A stretch of 64,000 nt of DNA from Siphonodentalium dalli. Its lineage: Eukaryota; Mollusca; Scaphopoda; Gadilida; Siphonodentaliidae. The position numbers were made by a program, and so were the translations under genes. This document shows positions 33,601 through 45,230 of this stretch, piece by piece. The stretch's first letter is position 1. Every line of letters begins with the position of its first letter. The DNA lies in NCBI GenBank assembly GCA_032622095.1, contig CP136066.1, positions 227,236,961 through 227,300,960 of the forward strand, written 5' to 3'. Below the pieces are notes generated by a model. It had not been told where the DNA came from. It made no database searches and saw only the letters and a program-made list of their open reading frames with translations.

Positions 33601-36600
33601 ATAAGTCAAAGTATCTTATTGTGTGGGTTGGCGGACATAAGTCAGAGTATCTTATTGTGTGGGTGGGCGGACATAAGTCAGAGTATCTTATTGTGTGGGT
33701 GGGCGGACATAAGTCAGAGTATCTTATTGTGTGGGTTGGCGGACATAAGTCAAAGTATCTTATTGTGTGGGTTGGCGGACATTAGTCAGAGTATCTTATC
33801 GTGTGGGTTGGCGGACATAAGTCAGAGTATCTTATCGTGTGGGTGGGCGGATATAAGTCAGAGTATCTTATTGTGTGGGTTGGCGGACATAAGTCAGAGT
33901 ATCTTATCGTGTGGGTTGGCGGACATAAGTCAGAGTATCTTATTGTGTGGGTGAGCGGACATAAGTCAAAGTATCTTATCGTGTGGGTGGGCGGACATAA
34001 GTCAAAGTATCTTATCGTGTGGGTGGGCGGACATAAGTCAGAGTATCTTATTGTGTGGGTTGGCGGACATAAGTCAGAGTATCTTATCGTGTGGGTGGGC
34101 GGACATAAGTCAAAGTATCTTATTGTGTGGGTGGGCGGACATAAGTCAAAGTATCTTATTGTGTGGGTGGGCGGATATAAGTCAAAGTATCTTATTGTGT
34201 GGGTGGGCGGACATAAGTCAGAGTATCTTATCGTGTGGGTTGGCGGACATAAGTCAAAGTATCTTATTGTGTGGGTGGGCGGATATAAGTCAAAGTATCT
34301 TATTGTGTGGGTGGGCGGACATAAGTCAGAGTATCTTATCGTGTGGGTGAGCGGACATAAGTCAAAGTATCTTATTGTGTGGGTGGGCGGACATAAGTCA
34401 AAGTATATTATAGTGTGGGTTGGCGGACATAAGTCAAAGTATCTTATCGTGTGGGTGGGCGGACATAAGTCAGAGTATCTTATCGTGTGGGTGGGCGGAC
34501 ATAAGTCAAAGTATCTTATTGTGTGGGTTGGCGGACATAAGTCAAAGTATCTTATTGTGTGGGTTGGCGGACATAAGTCAGAGTATCTTATTGTGTGGGT
34601 TGGCGGACATAAGTCAGAGTATCTTATCGTGTGGGTGGGCGGACATAAGTCAAAGTATCTTATCGTGTGGGTGGGCGGACATAAGTCAGAGTATCTTATC
34701 GTGTGGGTGGGCGGACATAAGTCAGAGTATCTTATTGTGTGGGTTGGCGGACATAAGTCAGAGTATCTTATGGTGTGGGTTGGCGGACATAAGTCAGAGT
34801 ATCTTATTGTGTGGGTTGGCGGACATAAGTCAGAGTATCTTATTGTGTGGGTGGGCGGACATAAGTCAGAGTATCTTATTGTGTGGGTGGGCGGACATAA
34901 GTCAGAGTATCTTATTGTGTGGGTTGGCGGACATAAGTCAAAGTATCTTATCGTGTGGGTTGGCGGACATAAGTCAGAGTATCTTATTGTGTGGGTGGGC
35001 GGACATAAGTCAGAGTATCTTATTGTGTGGGTTGGCGGACATAAGTCAGAGTATCTTATTGTGTGGGTTGGCGGACATAAGTCAGAGTATCTTATTGTGT
35101 GGGTGGGCGGACATAAGTCAAAGTATCTTATTGTGTGGGTTGGCGGACATAAGTCAGAGTATCTTATTGTGTGGGTGGGCGGACATAAGTCAGAGTATCT
35201 TATTGTGTGGGTTGGCGGACATAAGTCAAAGTATCTTATTGTGTGGGTTGGCGGACATAAGTCAGAGTATCTTATTGTGTGGGTTGGCGGACATAAGTCA
35301 AAGTATCTTATTGTGTGGGTGGGCGGACATAAGTCAGAGTATCTTATTGTGTGGGTGGGCGGACATAAGTCAAAGTATCTTATTGTGTGGGTTGGCGGAC
35401 ATAAGTCAAAGTATCTTATTGTGTGGGTTGGCGGACATAAGTCAGAGTATCTTATTGTGTGGGTTGGCGGACATAAGTCAGAGTATCTTATTGTGTGGGT
35501 GGGCGGACATAAGTCAAAGTATCTTATTATGTGGGTTGGCGGACATAAGTCAGAGTATCTTATCGTGTGGGTGAGCGGACATAAGTCAGAGTATCTTATT
35601 GTGTGGGTGGGCGGACATAAGTCAGAGTATCTTATTATGTGGGTTGGCGGACATAAGTCAGAGTATCTTATCGTGTGGGTTGGCGGACATAAGTCAGAGT
35701 ATCTTATTGTGTGGGTGGGCGGACATAAGTCAGAGTATCTTATTATGTGGGTTGGCGGACATAAGTCAGAGTATCTTATCGTGTGGGTGAGCGGACATAA
35801 GTCAGAGTATCTTATTGTGTGGGTGGGCGGACATAAGTCAAAGTATCTTATTATGTGGGTTGGCGGACATAAGTCAGAGTATCTTATCGTGTGGGTGAGC
35901 GGACATAAGTCAGAGTATCTTATTGTGTGGGTTGGCGGACATAAGTCAAAGTATCTTATCGTGTGGGTTGGCGGACATAAGTCAGAGTATCTTATTGTGT
36001 GGGTGGGCGGACATAAGTCAGAGTATCTTATTGTGTGGGTGGGCGGACATAAGTCAGAGTATCTTATTGTGTGGGTTGGCGGACATAAGTCAGAGTATCT
36101 TATTGTGTGGGTGGGCGGACATAAGTCAAAGTATCTTATTGTGTGGGTTGGCGGACATAAGTCAAAGTATCTTATTGTGTGGGTTGGCGGACATAAGTCA
36201 GAGTATCTTATTGTGTGGGTGGGCGGACATAAGTCAGAGTATCTTATTGTGTGGGTGGGCGGACATAAGTCAGAGTATCTTATTGTGTGGGTGGGCGGAC
36301 ATAAGTCAGAGTATCTTATTGTGTGGGTTGGCGGACATAAGTCAGAGTATCTTATTGTGTGGGTGGGCGGACATAAGTCAGAGTATATTATCGTGTGGGT
36401 TGGCGGACATAAGTCAGAGTATCTTATCGTGTGGGTTGGCGGACATAAGTCAAAGTATCTTATCGTGTGGGTTGGCGGACATAAGTCAAAGTATCTTATT
36501 GTGTGGGTTGGCGGACATAAGTCAGAGTATCTTATCGTGTGGGTTGGCGGACATAAGTCAAAGTATCTTATTGTGTGGGTTGGCGGTCATAAGTCAGAGT

Positions 36601-37619
36601 ATCTTATTATGTGGGTTGGCGGACATAAGTCAAAGTATCTTATTGTGTGGGTTGGCGGACATAAGTCAGATTATCTTATTGTGTGGGTGGGCGGACATAA
36701 GTCAGAGTATCTTATCGTGTGGGTTGGCGGACATAAGTCAAAGTATCTTATCGTGTGGGTTGGCGGACATAAGTCAGAGTATCTTATCGTGTGGGTTGGC
36801 GGACATAAGTCAGAGTATCTTATCGTGTGGGTGGGCGGACATAAGTCAGAGTATCTTATCGTGTGGGTTGGCGGACATAAGTCAAAGTATCTTATCGTGT
36901 GGGTGGACGGACATAAGTCAGAGTATCTTATCGTGTGGGTTGGCGGACATAAGTCAGAGTATCTTATTATGTGGGTTGGCGGACATAAGTCAGAGTATCT
37001 TATCGTGTGGGTTGGCGGACATAAGTCAGAGTATCTTATCGTGTGGGTTGGCGGACATAAGTCAAAGTATCTTATCGTGTGGGTTGGCGGACATAAGTCA
37101 AAGTATCTTATTGTGTGGGTTGGCGGACATAAGTCAAAGTATCTTATTGTGTGGGTTGGCGGTCATAAGTCAGAGTATCTTATTATGTGGGTTGGCGGAC
37201 ATAAGTCAAAGTATCTTATCGTGTGGGTTGGCGGACATAAGTCAAAGTATCTTATCGTGTGGGTTGGCGGACATAAGTCAAAGTATCTTATCGTGTGGGT
37301 TGGCGGTCATAAGTCAGAGTATCTTATTATGTGGGTTGGCGGACATAAGTCAAAGTATCTTATTGTGTGGGTTGGCGGACATAAGTCAGATTATCTTATT
37401 GTGTGGGTGGGCGGACATAAGTCAGAGTATCTTATCGTGTGGGTTGGCGGACATAAGTCAAAGTATCTTATCGTGTGGGTGGACGGACATAAGTCAGAGT
37501 ATCTTATCGTGTGGGTGGGCGGACATAAGTCAGAGTATCTTATCGTGTGGGTTGGCGGACATAAGTCAAAGTATCTTATCGTGTGGGTGGGCGGACATAA
37601 GTCAAAGTATCTTATCGTG

Positions 37620-37889
37620 TGGGTGGACGGACATAAGTCAGATTATCTTATTGTGTGGGTGGGCGGACATAAGTCAGATTATCTTATTGTGTGGGTGGGC
37701 GGACATAAGTCAGATTATCTTATTGTGTGGGTGGGCGGACATAAGTCAGATTATCTTATTGTGTGGGTGGGCGGACATAAGTCAGATTATCTTATTGTGT
37801 GGGTGGGCGGACATAAGTCAGATTATCTTATTGTGTGGGTGGGCGGACATAAGTCAGATTATCTTATTGTGTGGGTGGGCGGACATAAG
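37620..37889. repeat. Homogenised run of GATTATCTTA-variant 36-bp units
   Basis: Seven consecutive units carry GATTATC in place of GAGTATC, all with GGTGGGC and TTATTGT. Elsewhere this variant appears as single units (about 36670, 37390, 38360). The run looks like very recent local expansion of one unit. Confidence 0.85.
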
Positions 37890-39540
37890 TCAAAGTATCT
37901 TATCGTGTGGGTTGGCGGACATAAGTCAAAGTATCTTATCGTGTGGGTGGGCGGACATAAGTCAGAGTATCTTATCGTGTGGGTTGGCGGACATAAGTCA
38001 AAGTATCTTATCGTGTGGGTGGACGGACATAAGTCAGAGTATCTTATCGTGTGGGTGGGCGGACATAAGTCAGAGTATCTTATCGTGTGGGTTGGCGGAC
38101 ATAAGTCAAAGTATCTTATCGTGTGGGTGGACGGACATAAGTCAGAGTATCTTATCGTGTGGGTGGGCGGACATAAGTCAGAGTATCTTATTGTGTGGGT
38201 TGGCGGACATAAGTCAAAGTATCTTATCGTGTGGGTTGGCGGACATAAGTCAAAGTATCTTATTGTGTGGGTTGGCGGTCATAAGTCAGAGTATCTTATT
38301 ATGTGGGTTGGCGGACATAAGTCAAAGTATCTTATTGTGTGGGTTGGCGGACATAAGTCAGATTATCTTATTGTGTGGGTGGGCGGACATAAGTCAGAGT
38401 ATCTTATCGTGTGGGTTGGCGGACATAAGTCAAAGTATCTTATCGTGTGGGTGGACGGACATAAGTCAGAGTATCTTATCGTGTGGGTGGGCGGACATAA
38501 GTCAGAGTATCTTATCGTGTGGGTTGGCGGACATAAGTCAAAGTATCTTATCGTGTGGGTGGACGGACATAAGTCAGAGTATCTTATCGTGTGGGTGGGC
38601 GGACATAAGTCAGAGTATATTATTGTGTGGGTGGGCGGACATAAGTCAGAGTATATTATTGAGTGGGTTGGCGGACATAAGTCAAAGTATCTTATCGTGT
38701 GGGTTGGCGGACATAAGTCAGAGTATCTTATCGTGTGGGTTGGCGGACATAAGTCAGAGTATCTTATTGTGTGGGTTGGCGGACATAAGTCAGAGTATAT
38801 TATTGTGTGGGTTGGCGGACATAAGTCAGAGTATCTTATCGTGTGGGTGGGCGGACATAAGTCAGAGTATCTTATTGTGTGGGTGGGCGGACATAAGTCA
38901 GAGTATCTTATCGTGTGGGTTGGCGGACATAAGTCAAAGTATCTTATCGTGTGGGTGGACGGACATAAGTCAAAGTATCTTATCGTGTGGGTTGGCGGAC
39001 ATAAGTCAGAGTATCTTATTGTGTGGGTGGGCGGACATAAGTCAGAGTATCTTATCGTGTGGGTGGGCGGACATAAGTCAGAGTATCTTATTGTGTGGGT
39101 TGGCGGACATAAGTCAGAGTATATTATTGAGTGGGTTGGCGGACATAAGTCAAAGTATCTTATCGTGTGGGTTGGCGGACATAAGTCAGAGTATCTTATC
39201 GTGTGGGTTGGCGGACATAAGTCAAAGTATCTTATCGTGTGGGTGGGCGGACATAAGTCAGAGTATCTTATTGTGTGGGTTGGCGGACATAAGTCAGAGT
39301 ATCTTATCGTGTGGGTGAGCGGACATAAGTCAAAGTATCTTATTGTGTGGGTGGGCGGACATAAGTCAGAGTATCTTATCGTGTGGGTTGGCGGACATAA
39401 GTCAGAGTATCTTATCGTGTGGGTTGGCGGACATAAGTCAGAGTATCTTATACATCCATCCGTCCGTTCGACTGTCCGATTTCTGTTCATGTCATAACTT
39501 AAACAGTTACTGGGATCTCAACAAAAATTGATATATACAT

Positions 39541-39910
39541 TCCAGTAGGGTTATCGTGGCTTATAATTTGTGTGACTTAAAGTGATATGAAACATTCCAT
39601 TAAGGTGATCGTGGCTTATAATGTGTATGACTTAAAGTGATATGAAACACTCCAGTGCTGCAGTAGGGTGATCATGGCTTATAATATGTATGGCTTTAAG
39701 TGATGTGAAGCACCCCAATAGGGTGATCATAGTTTATAATTTGTATGACTTAAAGTGATGTGAAACACCAATAGGGTGATATAATTTGTGTTACTTAAAT
39801 TTATAAGAAACTGAAACACTCCAGTGGGTGATCATGGCTTATAATTTGTATGATTCAAAGTAACATGAAACACTCCAATTAGAGGATCATGGTTTATAAT
39901 GTGCATGACT
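39541..39910. repeat. Minisatellite of about 55 bp within the macro-unit
   Basis: Six to seven diverged units containing CCAGTAGGGTGATCATGGC, TTATAATTTGTATGACTTAA and AGTGATATGAAACAC. Copies recur at 45340-45730 and 47335-47710. It is unrelated in sequence to the 55-bp array at 9203. Confidence 0.8.
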
Positions 39911-42412
39911 TTTAGGAAATCAATAGAAATCAATAGAGACAGTGCTATTTTCGATACCATATATGCTTGATGCTACGACATTACAAATGGTACAACCTTG
40001 GAAAATTATGAAGCATTGCACGTGTATTATATGTACGAACAACTGGTTGTTGATTATGTAACGAATCACTATGATAGCTCATGGCTTACACCATTAACTT
40101 ATCCAAACTATACTATTTAGTATTAGTGTTGAACTTCCACGGTACGGGTCCAATCTCATCATCATCCCCCTGGAAGCTATGTTCTGTCGGTATTTAGATA
40201 AGATCGCGGGCGACGCCCGGACTCGAGCTGGCTTAGTACACATGTCTTGCAGTTAAAGGGTCGAAACATGATATGACATGCGTTTAGCGTGGCATATAGT
40301 CAGCAAACTGCAACTGAAGACGGTCTTATCAAAACATTCTGGCATCTTTTTAACTCATTGGGAGAATTTTTCAAAAACCTAGAAATTCTACTTTTGGCAT
40401 TAAATAAATCTTATTTCGATGGGGTACGTTCTAAAACTATTTTCAAAATTCTAATAAACCGCTCCAGGGTCCAGCTTCCACCTCAAAATTCATGTCATCA
40501 GAACGAGGAGCAAATTGTCTGCGGGAAATTGGGACCTTGGTCATCATCACACGTAGCCTCAAATCTTCTTTAATATGCATACAGCAGACAACCTCCCCTT
40601 TCTTTTGACATCCATGCATTTGTGAACCACCTTCATTTTGTGGGGAAATTATATGACAGATAGTTTGAAAGCCGTTAATTCTTTCACTATACTTATGTTG
40701 ACAAACGGAAAGGCCGCAAGGTCCGTCAGCCAATGCTCCATTCTGACTTTTTATTGTCATTCTGGAAGGCTAGGTGTGTTTTTTCGTGCATATATATGTA
40801 TATATATAATATTATTATCTCTACCCATATAATAATTTTTGTGAGATATAATGCTCACTTACATTTATCTTAAGTATATAATCTAACCCTTTATATTATG
40901 CTTCATAATCCTAAGGTAATAATTTACTGGTGTTAGTGAGTACTTTCCAGCATGCATACATCTCACAATAAGATGTATTACCCCATGTACTCATCTAAAT
41001 TAATTATTCGAAATCTTGTTTAAGTGTTTAACCACCACCTATATGTCACATAGTCATATACTGATTGTAATATGTAAAGATACTTCACGATGACAGATAT
41101 GATAGCTATATATAGCTAACTTGGTCACATAAAGAGCGTTTAACAATATAATATAGAGAGCGTTTAACTCTAGTTATACCTACCGTGTATATATTATAAT
41201 ACTATATGGTGTACCACCCATACCGCATACACACGATAACTTGGATAACGCTATGTATATATGTTCCCGAATACTATACTAATCATCTACAATTGTTGGG
41301 AAGTACATTCCAACTTGCATACCTCTTACTAGTATAAGATTCGTGTTAAATACCTCTTATAAGATCGTGTTAAATATATGTGACACTTATCGGTTTGTAA
41401 TATGAAGAGTGGTGATGTGGTGGGATCCGCATCATATATTACTTAAATAACAACGTAGGGTTGTATATGAGCACATATACCCACATATACCTATATATAT
41501 ATATACATAGATACTGTACTTGCATGGGCGCGTATATATCAACCCATTGAGATTACAAGGCCATATAAATAGCGTTTTACTAATATATATTACGTTTTAT
41601 ATGTAATACACTGTATAACCCTTTCCGTGTCACGCATATGTAATTGTTTCCAAACTTGCGGGGGGACTATACTACCACTTTATATAGACCGTACATTTTG
41701 CACCGACCGGTATCAATTGTGTGTAAAATTCTTATGACAAATGCGTTCTTAGCCGTTTTACTTTTTTCTTTAGTTGACTTTCTAAAAGGCCTTCTGGTCC
41801 ACCTGCCAGCACATTACTTTGACTTTTCTCTGTCTTTCTAGTGTGCTAGGTGTGGGGTCGCTAACCTTGACAGTTCTGCTACCTGATCAGACACCCCCTT
41901 ACCTTATATGGTTACACATAAAAGCATTATATTATCGTCGCGGGGGCGGCTGTCAACTAGTGACATAACATCCTGGCGTTAGACGATTAGACGACCTGAG
42001 TTGTGTAGGCATCTTTTTTGTTTATTTATATTATACATCCTGATTTCATAGACAGACTATTTTTATTTTACATTAACTTATTTATTTGCTTTGAACGATA
42101 CTTTGTCTTACTTTAGATAAATGTGATTATACATAACACATGCTGCTGATGGTTGCACAATGTACATGGTTAATTCTATACCATTAACAATAATTTCTGT
42201 AAATTATATGAATACTCGTTAATGATATATGTAACGCGATCACGTTCGCGATATGCTATGTCATCGGTTGTGAGCACTAACTAATTTTATCTGATAGTCG
42301 ATACGACCACCACACCCCCTCTCGTATAGTGGCATACCCATTCTACTAAAGTTTTATGGTTTTAAAATCATTTCGTGACGGTATAGTCGCAATAGTTGTT
42401 GAAATTATACTT
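39911..42412. other. Macro-unit A interior, AT-rich, no gene recognised
   Basis: Mostly AT-rich DNA with many TATATA tracts. Frames of 94 codons (40289-40573, plus) and 105 codons (40443-40760, minus) overlap on opposite strands and resemble nothing I know; both recur intact at plus 7,798 bp only because the DNA is duplicated. A 65-codon plus frame (41644-41841) is hydrophobic in its middle but equally unsupported. Most of this interval (about 40107-42412) is absent from copy B. Confidence 0.55.
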
Positions 42413-44540
42413 ATTATAATTAAACTAATATATTAGTTACCAGCTGACTTACACATTTATGGCCTTAATTACGGTAGATTATAGAATAGGTCCATGTGGT
42501 TCATATATATAGCCCATCGTTGTACCTACACATTATATGCACACGTGCCTCATATGCATTCCAATTAATACTAAACAACTCGTTATATATCTATATACAA
42601 CCGTTACTATTATACATCCCATTAAGGTATATCAAAACGCCTCATGTACATGTATACATGCCATAATACTTTACAACCTATATATTCACGATATATAAGC
42701 TCGACTTAAAAACTACACTACCTATTAGTATTTACTACGGATCTACGCACTTATTAACAGCTCTTTCAATTTTGGTATAATTCATACTTTACTGCATAAT
42801 GTCGATCATATTCATGTGTACAGATACACGACACAAACATGTGTCAATGCGCGTGTTTCGTGAAGTGTTTGCACATATACATTTAAGCTTCTCTATCTCA
42901 ACCTCACAATTGCAACCAGCATATAGGACTACAAAACAGTTTGGCACAACCAACCCCCCCCCCCCCCCCCCGCCACCGTTCAAGTTGTTAAAACGTTACC
43001 GCGACAGTATACCGCATGTTACAATTTGTACTAATTAGCATTTCATAATAATTCCCAACCTAAATATTTACGATATATATCAGCACGACTTAAAAACTAG
43101 GCTACCTATTTACGACAGGTCTATGTACTTATTAATAGCTCGTCCAATTTTGGTATAATTTATACTTTACTGCATAATGTCGGTTGTTTTCCGAAGTCGG
43201 TGGTTTCTACACGCAGTATACCGTTTTCTCGGTAAACTATCCCGCGTGGTCTTTCCCCCACCCATAAAGCTATAGCTACCATAAACCCTAACAAACCAAT
43301 ACATAGGTACATTTTATCAACGATAACCTATTAATACCTATATGCAAACGACAATCCATTATACATGTATATATACTTTGTACTCTACCCCCATGTATAG
43401 TTATATTTACTTATTTAAGCTTCCCGCGCAATATATTTGCATTTAATTACAATTATATATTATTGGTTGATTATTACATCTGTTCTATAATTGATAATCC
43501 ATACCATGAATTTGTTACACCCTATGTGTTTAATTGGCGCCCCTCCCCCTCCCCCCCCCCCCCACGGTCAAGTTATCACAACATTACCGCGATAGTATAG
43601 TCGCATGTTGGTTGATTATTAGATCTGTTCAAAAATTATACTCCATACCATGTAATCTGGTGCACCTTAGATGTATGATTGGCTGCCCCCCCCCCCCCCC
43701 CTCCCCCAAGGTTGTCACACGACTTTACCGCGACGGTATACAGCGTGTTGGTTGCTTATTACATATATATGTTCAATAATTATACTCCATACGATGTAAT
43801 CTGAGCACACTAGGTGTTGATTGGCTGACCCCATAAACCCCCCCCCCGGTCAGGTTGTCACGACATCACCACGGCAGTATAGTCGCATTATGGCTTTTTA
43901 ATTTGTTTAATTTCATGTTACCCGATCATTGGAGCAATAAAATGTCACAAACTTGGTTCAAGTGGGTGCAGTTGGTCTAATACTCTATGGTTTATTATTA
44001 CATCTGGTCAATAATTATGCTCCATACAATGTAATCTGATACCCCTTAGGCGTTTGATTGGCTCCAACCCCCCCCCCCCCCCCACGGTCTGACATGGTGT
44101 CACAACCTTACCGCGGCAGTATGTTACATTATGGACTAGTTAGCAATTCACTGTTGACCTTTCCACAGAATAATCCACAGAATAACCTACTAATACCTAT
44201 TTGCAAACGACAACCTATTATATATGCGTTATACCCTTACCCCATGCATAGTTATAATTTATCAACAATAACCTATCAATACTATTTGCAAACGACAACC
44301 TATTCTATGCATACTTTGTGCCCTATACCCCATGTATAAATGTATTTACCTATATAATCTTTGTGTGACAGTATACATTCGTTTACTTGTACGTATAATT
44401 ATATTATTGGTTGATTTCTGCATCTTTTCAATACTTGCAAGTCCATGCAATGTAATCTGATGACACCTTATGTGTTAGTTAGCACCCCCCCCCCCGCCAG
44501 GGTGACGCAACACTACCGGGATAGTATAGCCACGTTTATG
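42413..44540. repeat. Poly-C-anchored degenerate modules
   Basis: Six poly-C tracts (about 42954-42971, 43551-43563, 43686-43707, 43838-43847, 44068-44083, 44485-44495) are each followed by a related segment, ACGGTCAnGTTGTCACAACA, TTACCGCGAtAGTATA and often GTCGCAT, and then in several cases by GGTTGATTATTACATCTGTTC and ACTCCATACCATGTAATCTG. A second recurring motif, GCAAACGACAAcCTATT, appears near 43340, 44200 and 44290. The pattern is a diverged tandem family with irregular spacing of about 140-600 bp. Copies of the first part occur at 45917-47214. Confidence 0.7.
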
Positions 44541-45230
44541 ATATATGTCGGTACTTGCCATCATTCTATATCACAGTAAGATATCTTTAATATACTCGAT
44601 TAAAGGGCATATTCCGTTATCTGATATGGTATTGTCTAGAAAGGAGAAATGGGCAATTTGATATTGGCACGCAAAGGGTTAAAATCACCTGTGTTGTGAC
44701 GTTGTATTTCCGCACGCGATTACGCTATTTCGCACGAGACGCTGAAGGGGAAGGTCGTCTGGTTTTGTATACAGCGGTCAGAATCCAAAATATTCTGTCA
44801 CAGTCTGTGTGCTTCTTTGTCAATTTAGTGATTATAGAACTATATGTTTCTCGCTTATACAAACAATATTCATCTACATGGACTTTAAACACGCCATACA
44901 TGGAATCGGACGTTATTCATGGAATCGTAAAAAACGGTAAATAATTCACTTTATAAGCGGAGCCGGCAGGACTGTTACACGTGATTTACGATTCACAGAA
45001 TCGGGAATAATTTACTTGATAAGCACTATTATGAAAGTTTTTTAAATCCATATTTAACTTAGAAATTATTGTGGATCATATTTAACTTAGAAATTATTGT
45101 GGATCATATTTATGCATATTTAACTTAGAAATTATTGTGGATCATATTTATGCCAATTATTAGCACATGCATTTATAGTTATAGTTATACAACTTTTTTT
45201 TAAAAAGAGGGGGTGGGGTATACTGTTTTG
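44541..45230. other. Macro-unit A 3' part, no gene recognised; triple tandem repeat inside
   Basis: This part is present only in copy A. An 82-codon plus frame (44696-44944) has no recognised motif. At about 45051-45155 a segment ATTTAACTTAGAAATTATTG plus TGGATCATATT is repeated three times, and a G-rich stretch (GAGGGGGTGGGG) precedes the start of copy B. Confidence 0.5.

Larger units (their letters stand above)
13988..39450. repeat. 36-bp satellite array, about 707 units
   Basis: The unit is GTGTGGGTTGGCGGACATAA plus GTCAGAGTATCTTATC. Most variation sits at a few positions: GGTTGGC, GGTGGGC or GGTGAGC; GTCAGAG or GTCAAAG; TTATCGT or TTATTGT. The plus strand is G-rich in its first half. Because 36 is divisible by 3 and three or more frames of the unit lack stops, the array is open for thousands of codons on both strands: VWVGGHKSEYLI and CGLADISQSILS repeats on plus, CPPTHTIRYSDL on minus. 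These frames have no independent gene structure and are broken only by sporadic substitutions, so I treat them as satellite. The array ends mid-unit at 39450. Confidence 0.97.
39452..45230. repeat. Macro-repeat unit A (about 5.8 kb)
   Basis: First of three head-to-tail copies. It begins at ACATCCATCCGTCCGTTCG, lacking the 27 bp that start copies B and C, and directly abuts the 36-bp satellite. It is the longest copy and contains a 55-bp minisatellite, a 2.3-kb stretch missing from B, several poly-C modules and a unique 3' part. Over 39452-41927 it matches copy C (47248-49725) almost exactly: I saw one substitution and one 2-bp indel. No transposon ends or coding genes were recognised. Confidence 0.88.

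Noticed and set aside
13988-39450. CRISPR array, because the repeat is 36 bp
   Set aside because: Units are directly contiguous with no spacers, vary internally, number about 707, and lie in an animal-type genome.
13988-39497. Multi-kilobase open frames of 12-residue repeats on both strands, taken as giant repeat proteins
   Set aside because: A stop-free 36-bp unit gives open frames automatically. Several frames on both strands are open at once, stops arise at random units, and no start, splice or termination context is conserved.
9203-39910. Homology between the 55-bp array at 9203 and the roughly 55-bp minisatellite in the macro-unit
   Set aside because: Only the unit length agrees; the sequences share no motif.
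40289-40760. Overlapping 94-codon (plus) and 105-codon (minus) frames as genes, both repeated at plus 7,798 bp
   Set aside because: The second occurrence is just the duplicated DNA (copies A and C), so it is not evidence of conservation. Neither product is recognisable, and copy B lacks the region.
42799-43779. Frames with Pro runs (poly-C encoded)
   Set aside because: The proline runs are translations of C homopolymers in the repeat modules. The frames shift between copies because the C runs differ in length.
44696-44944. 82-codon plus-strand frame as a gene or exon
   Set aside because: Short, with no recognised motif and no paralogue in copies B or C to test it.
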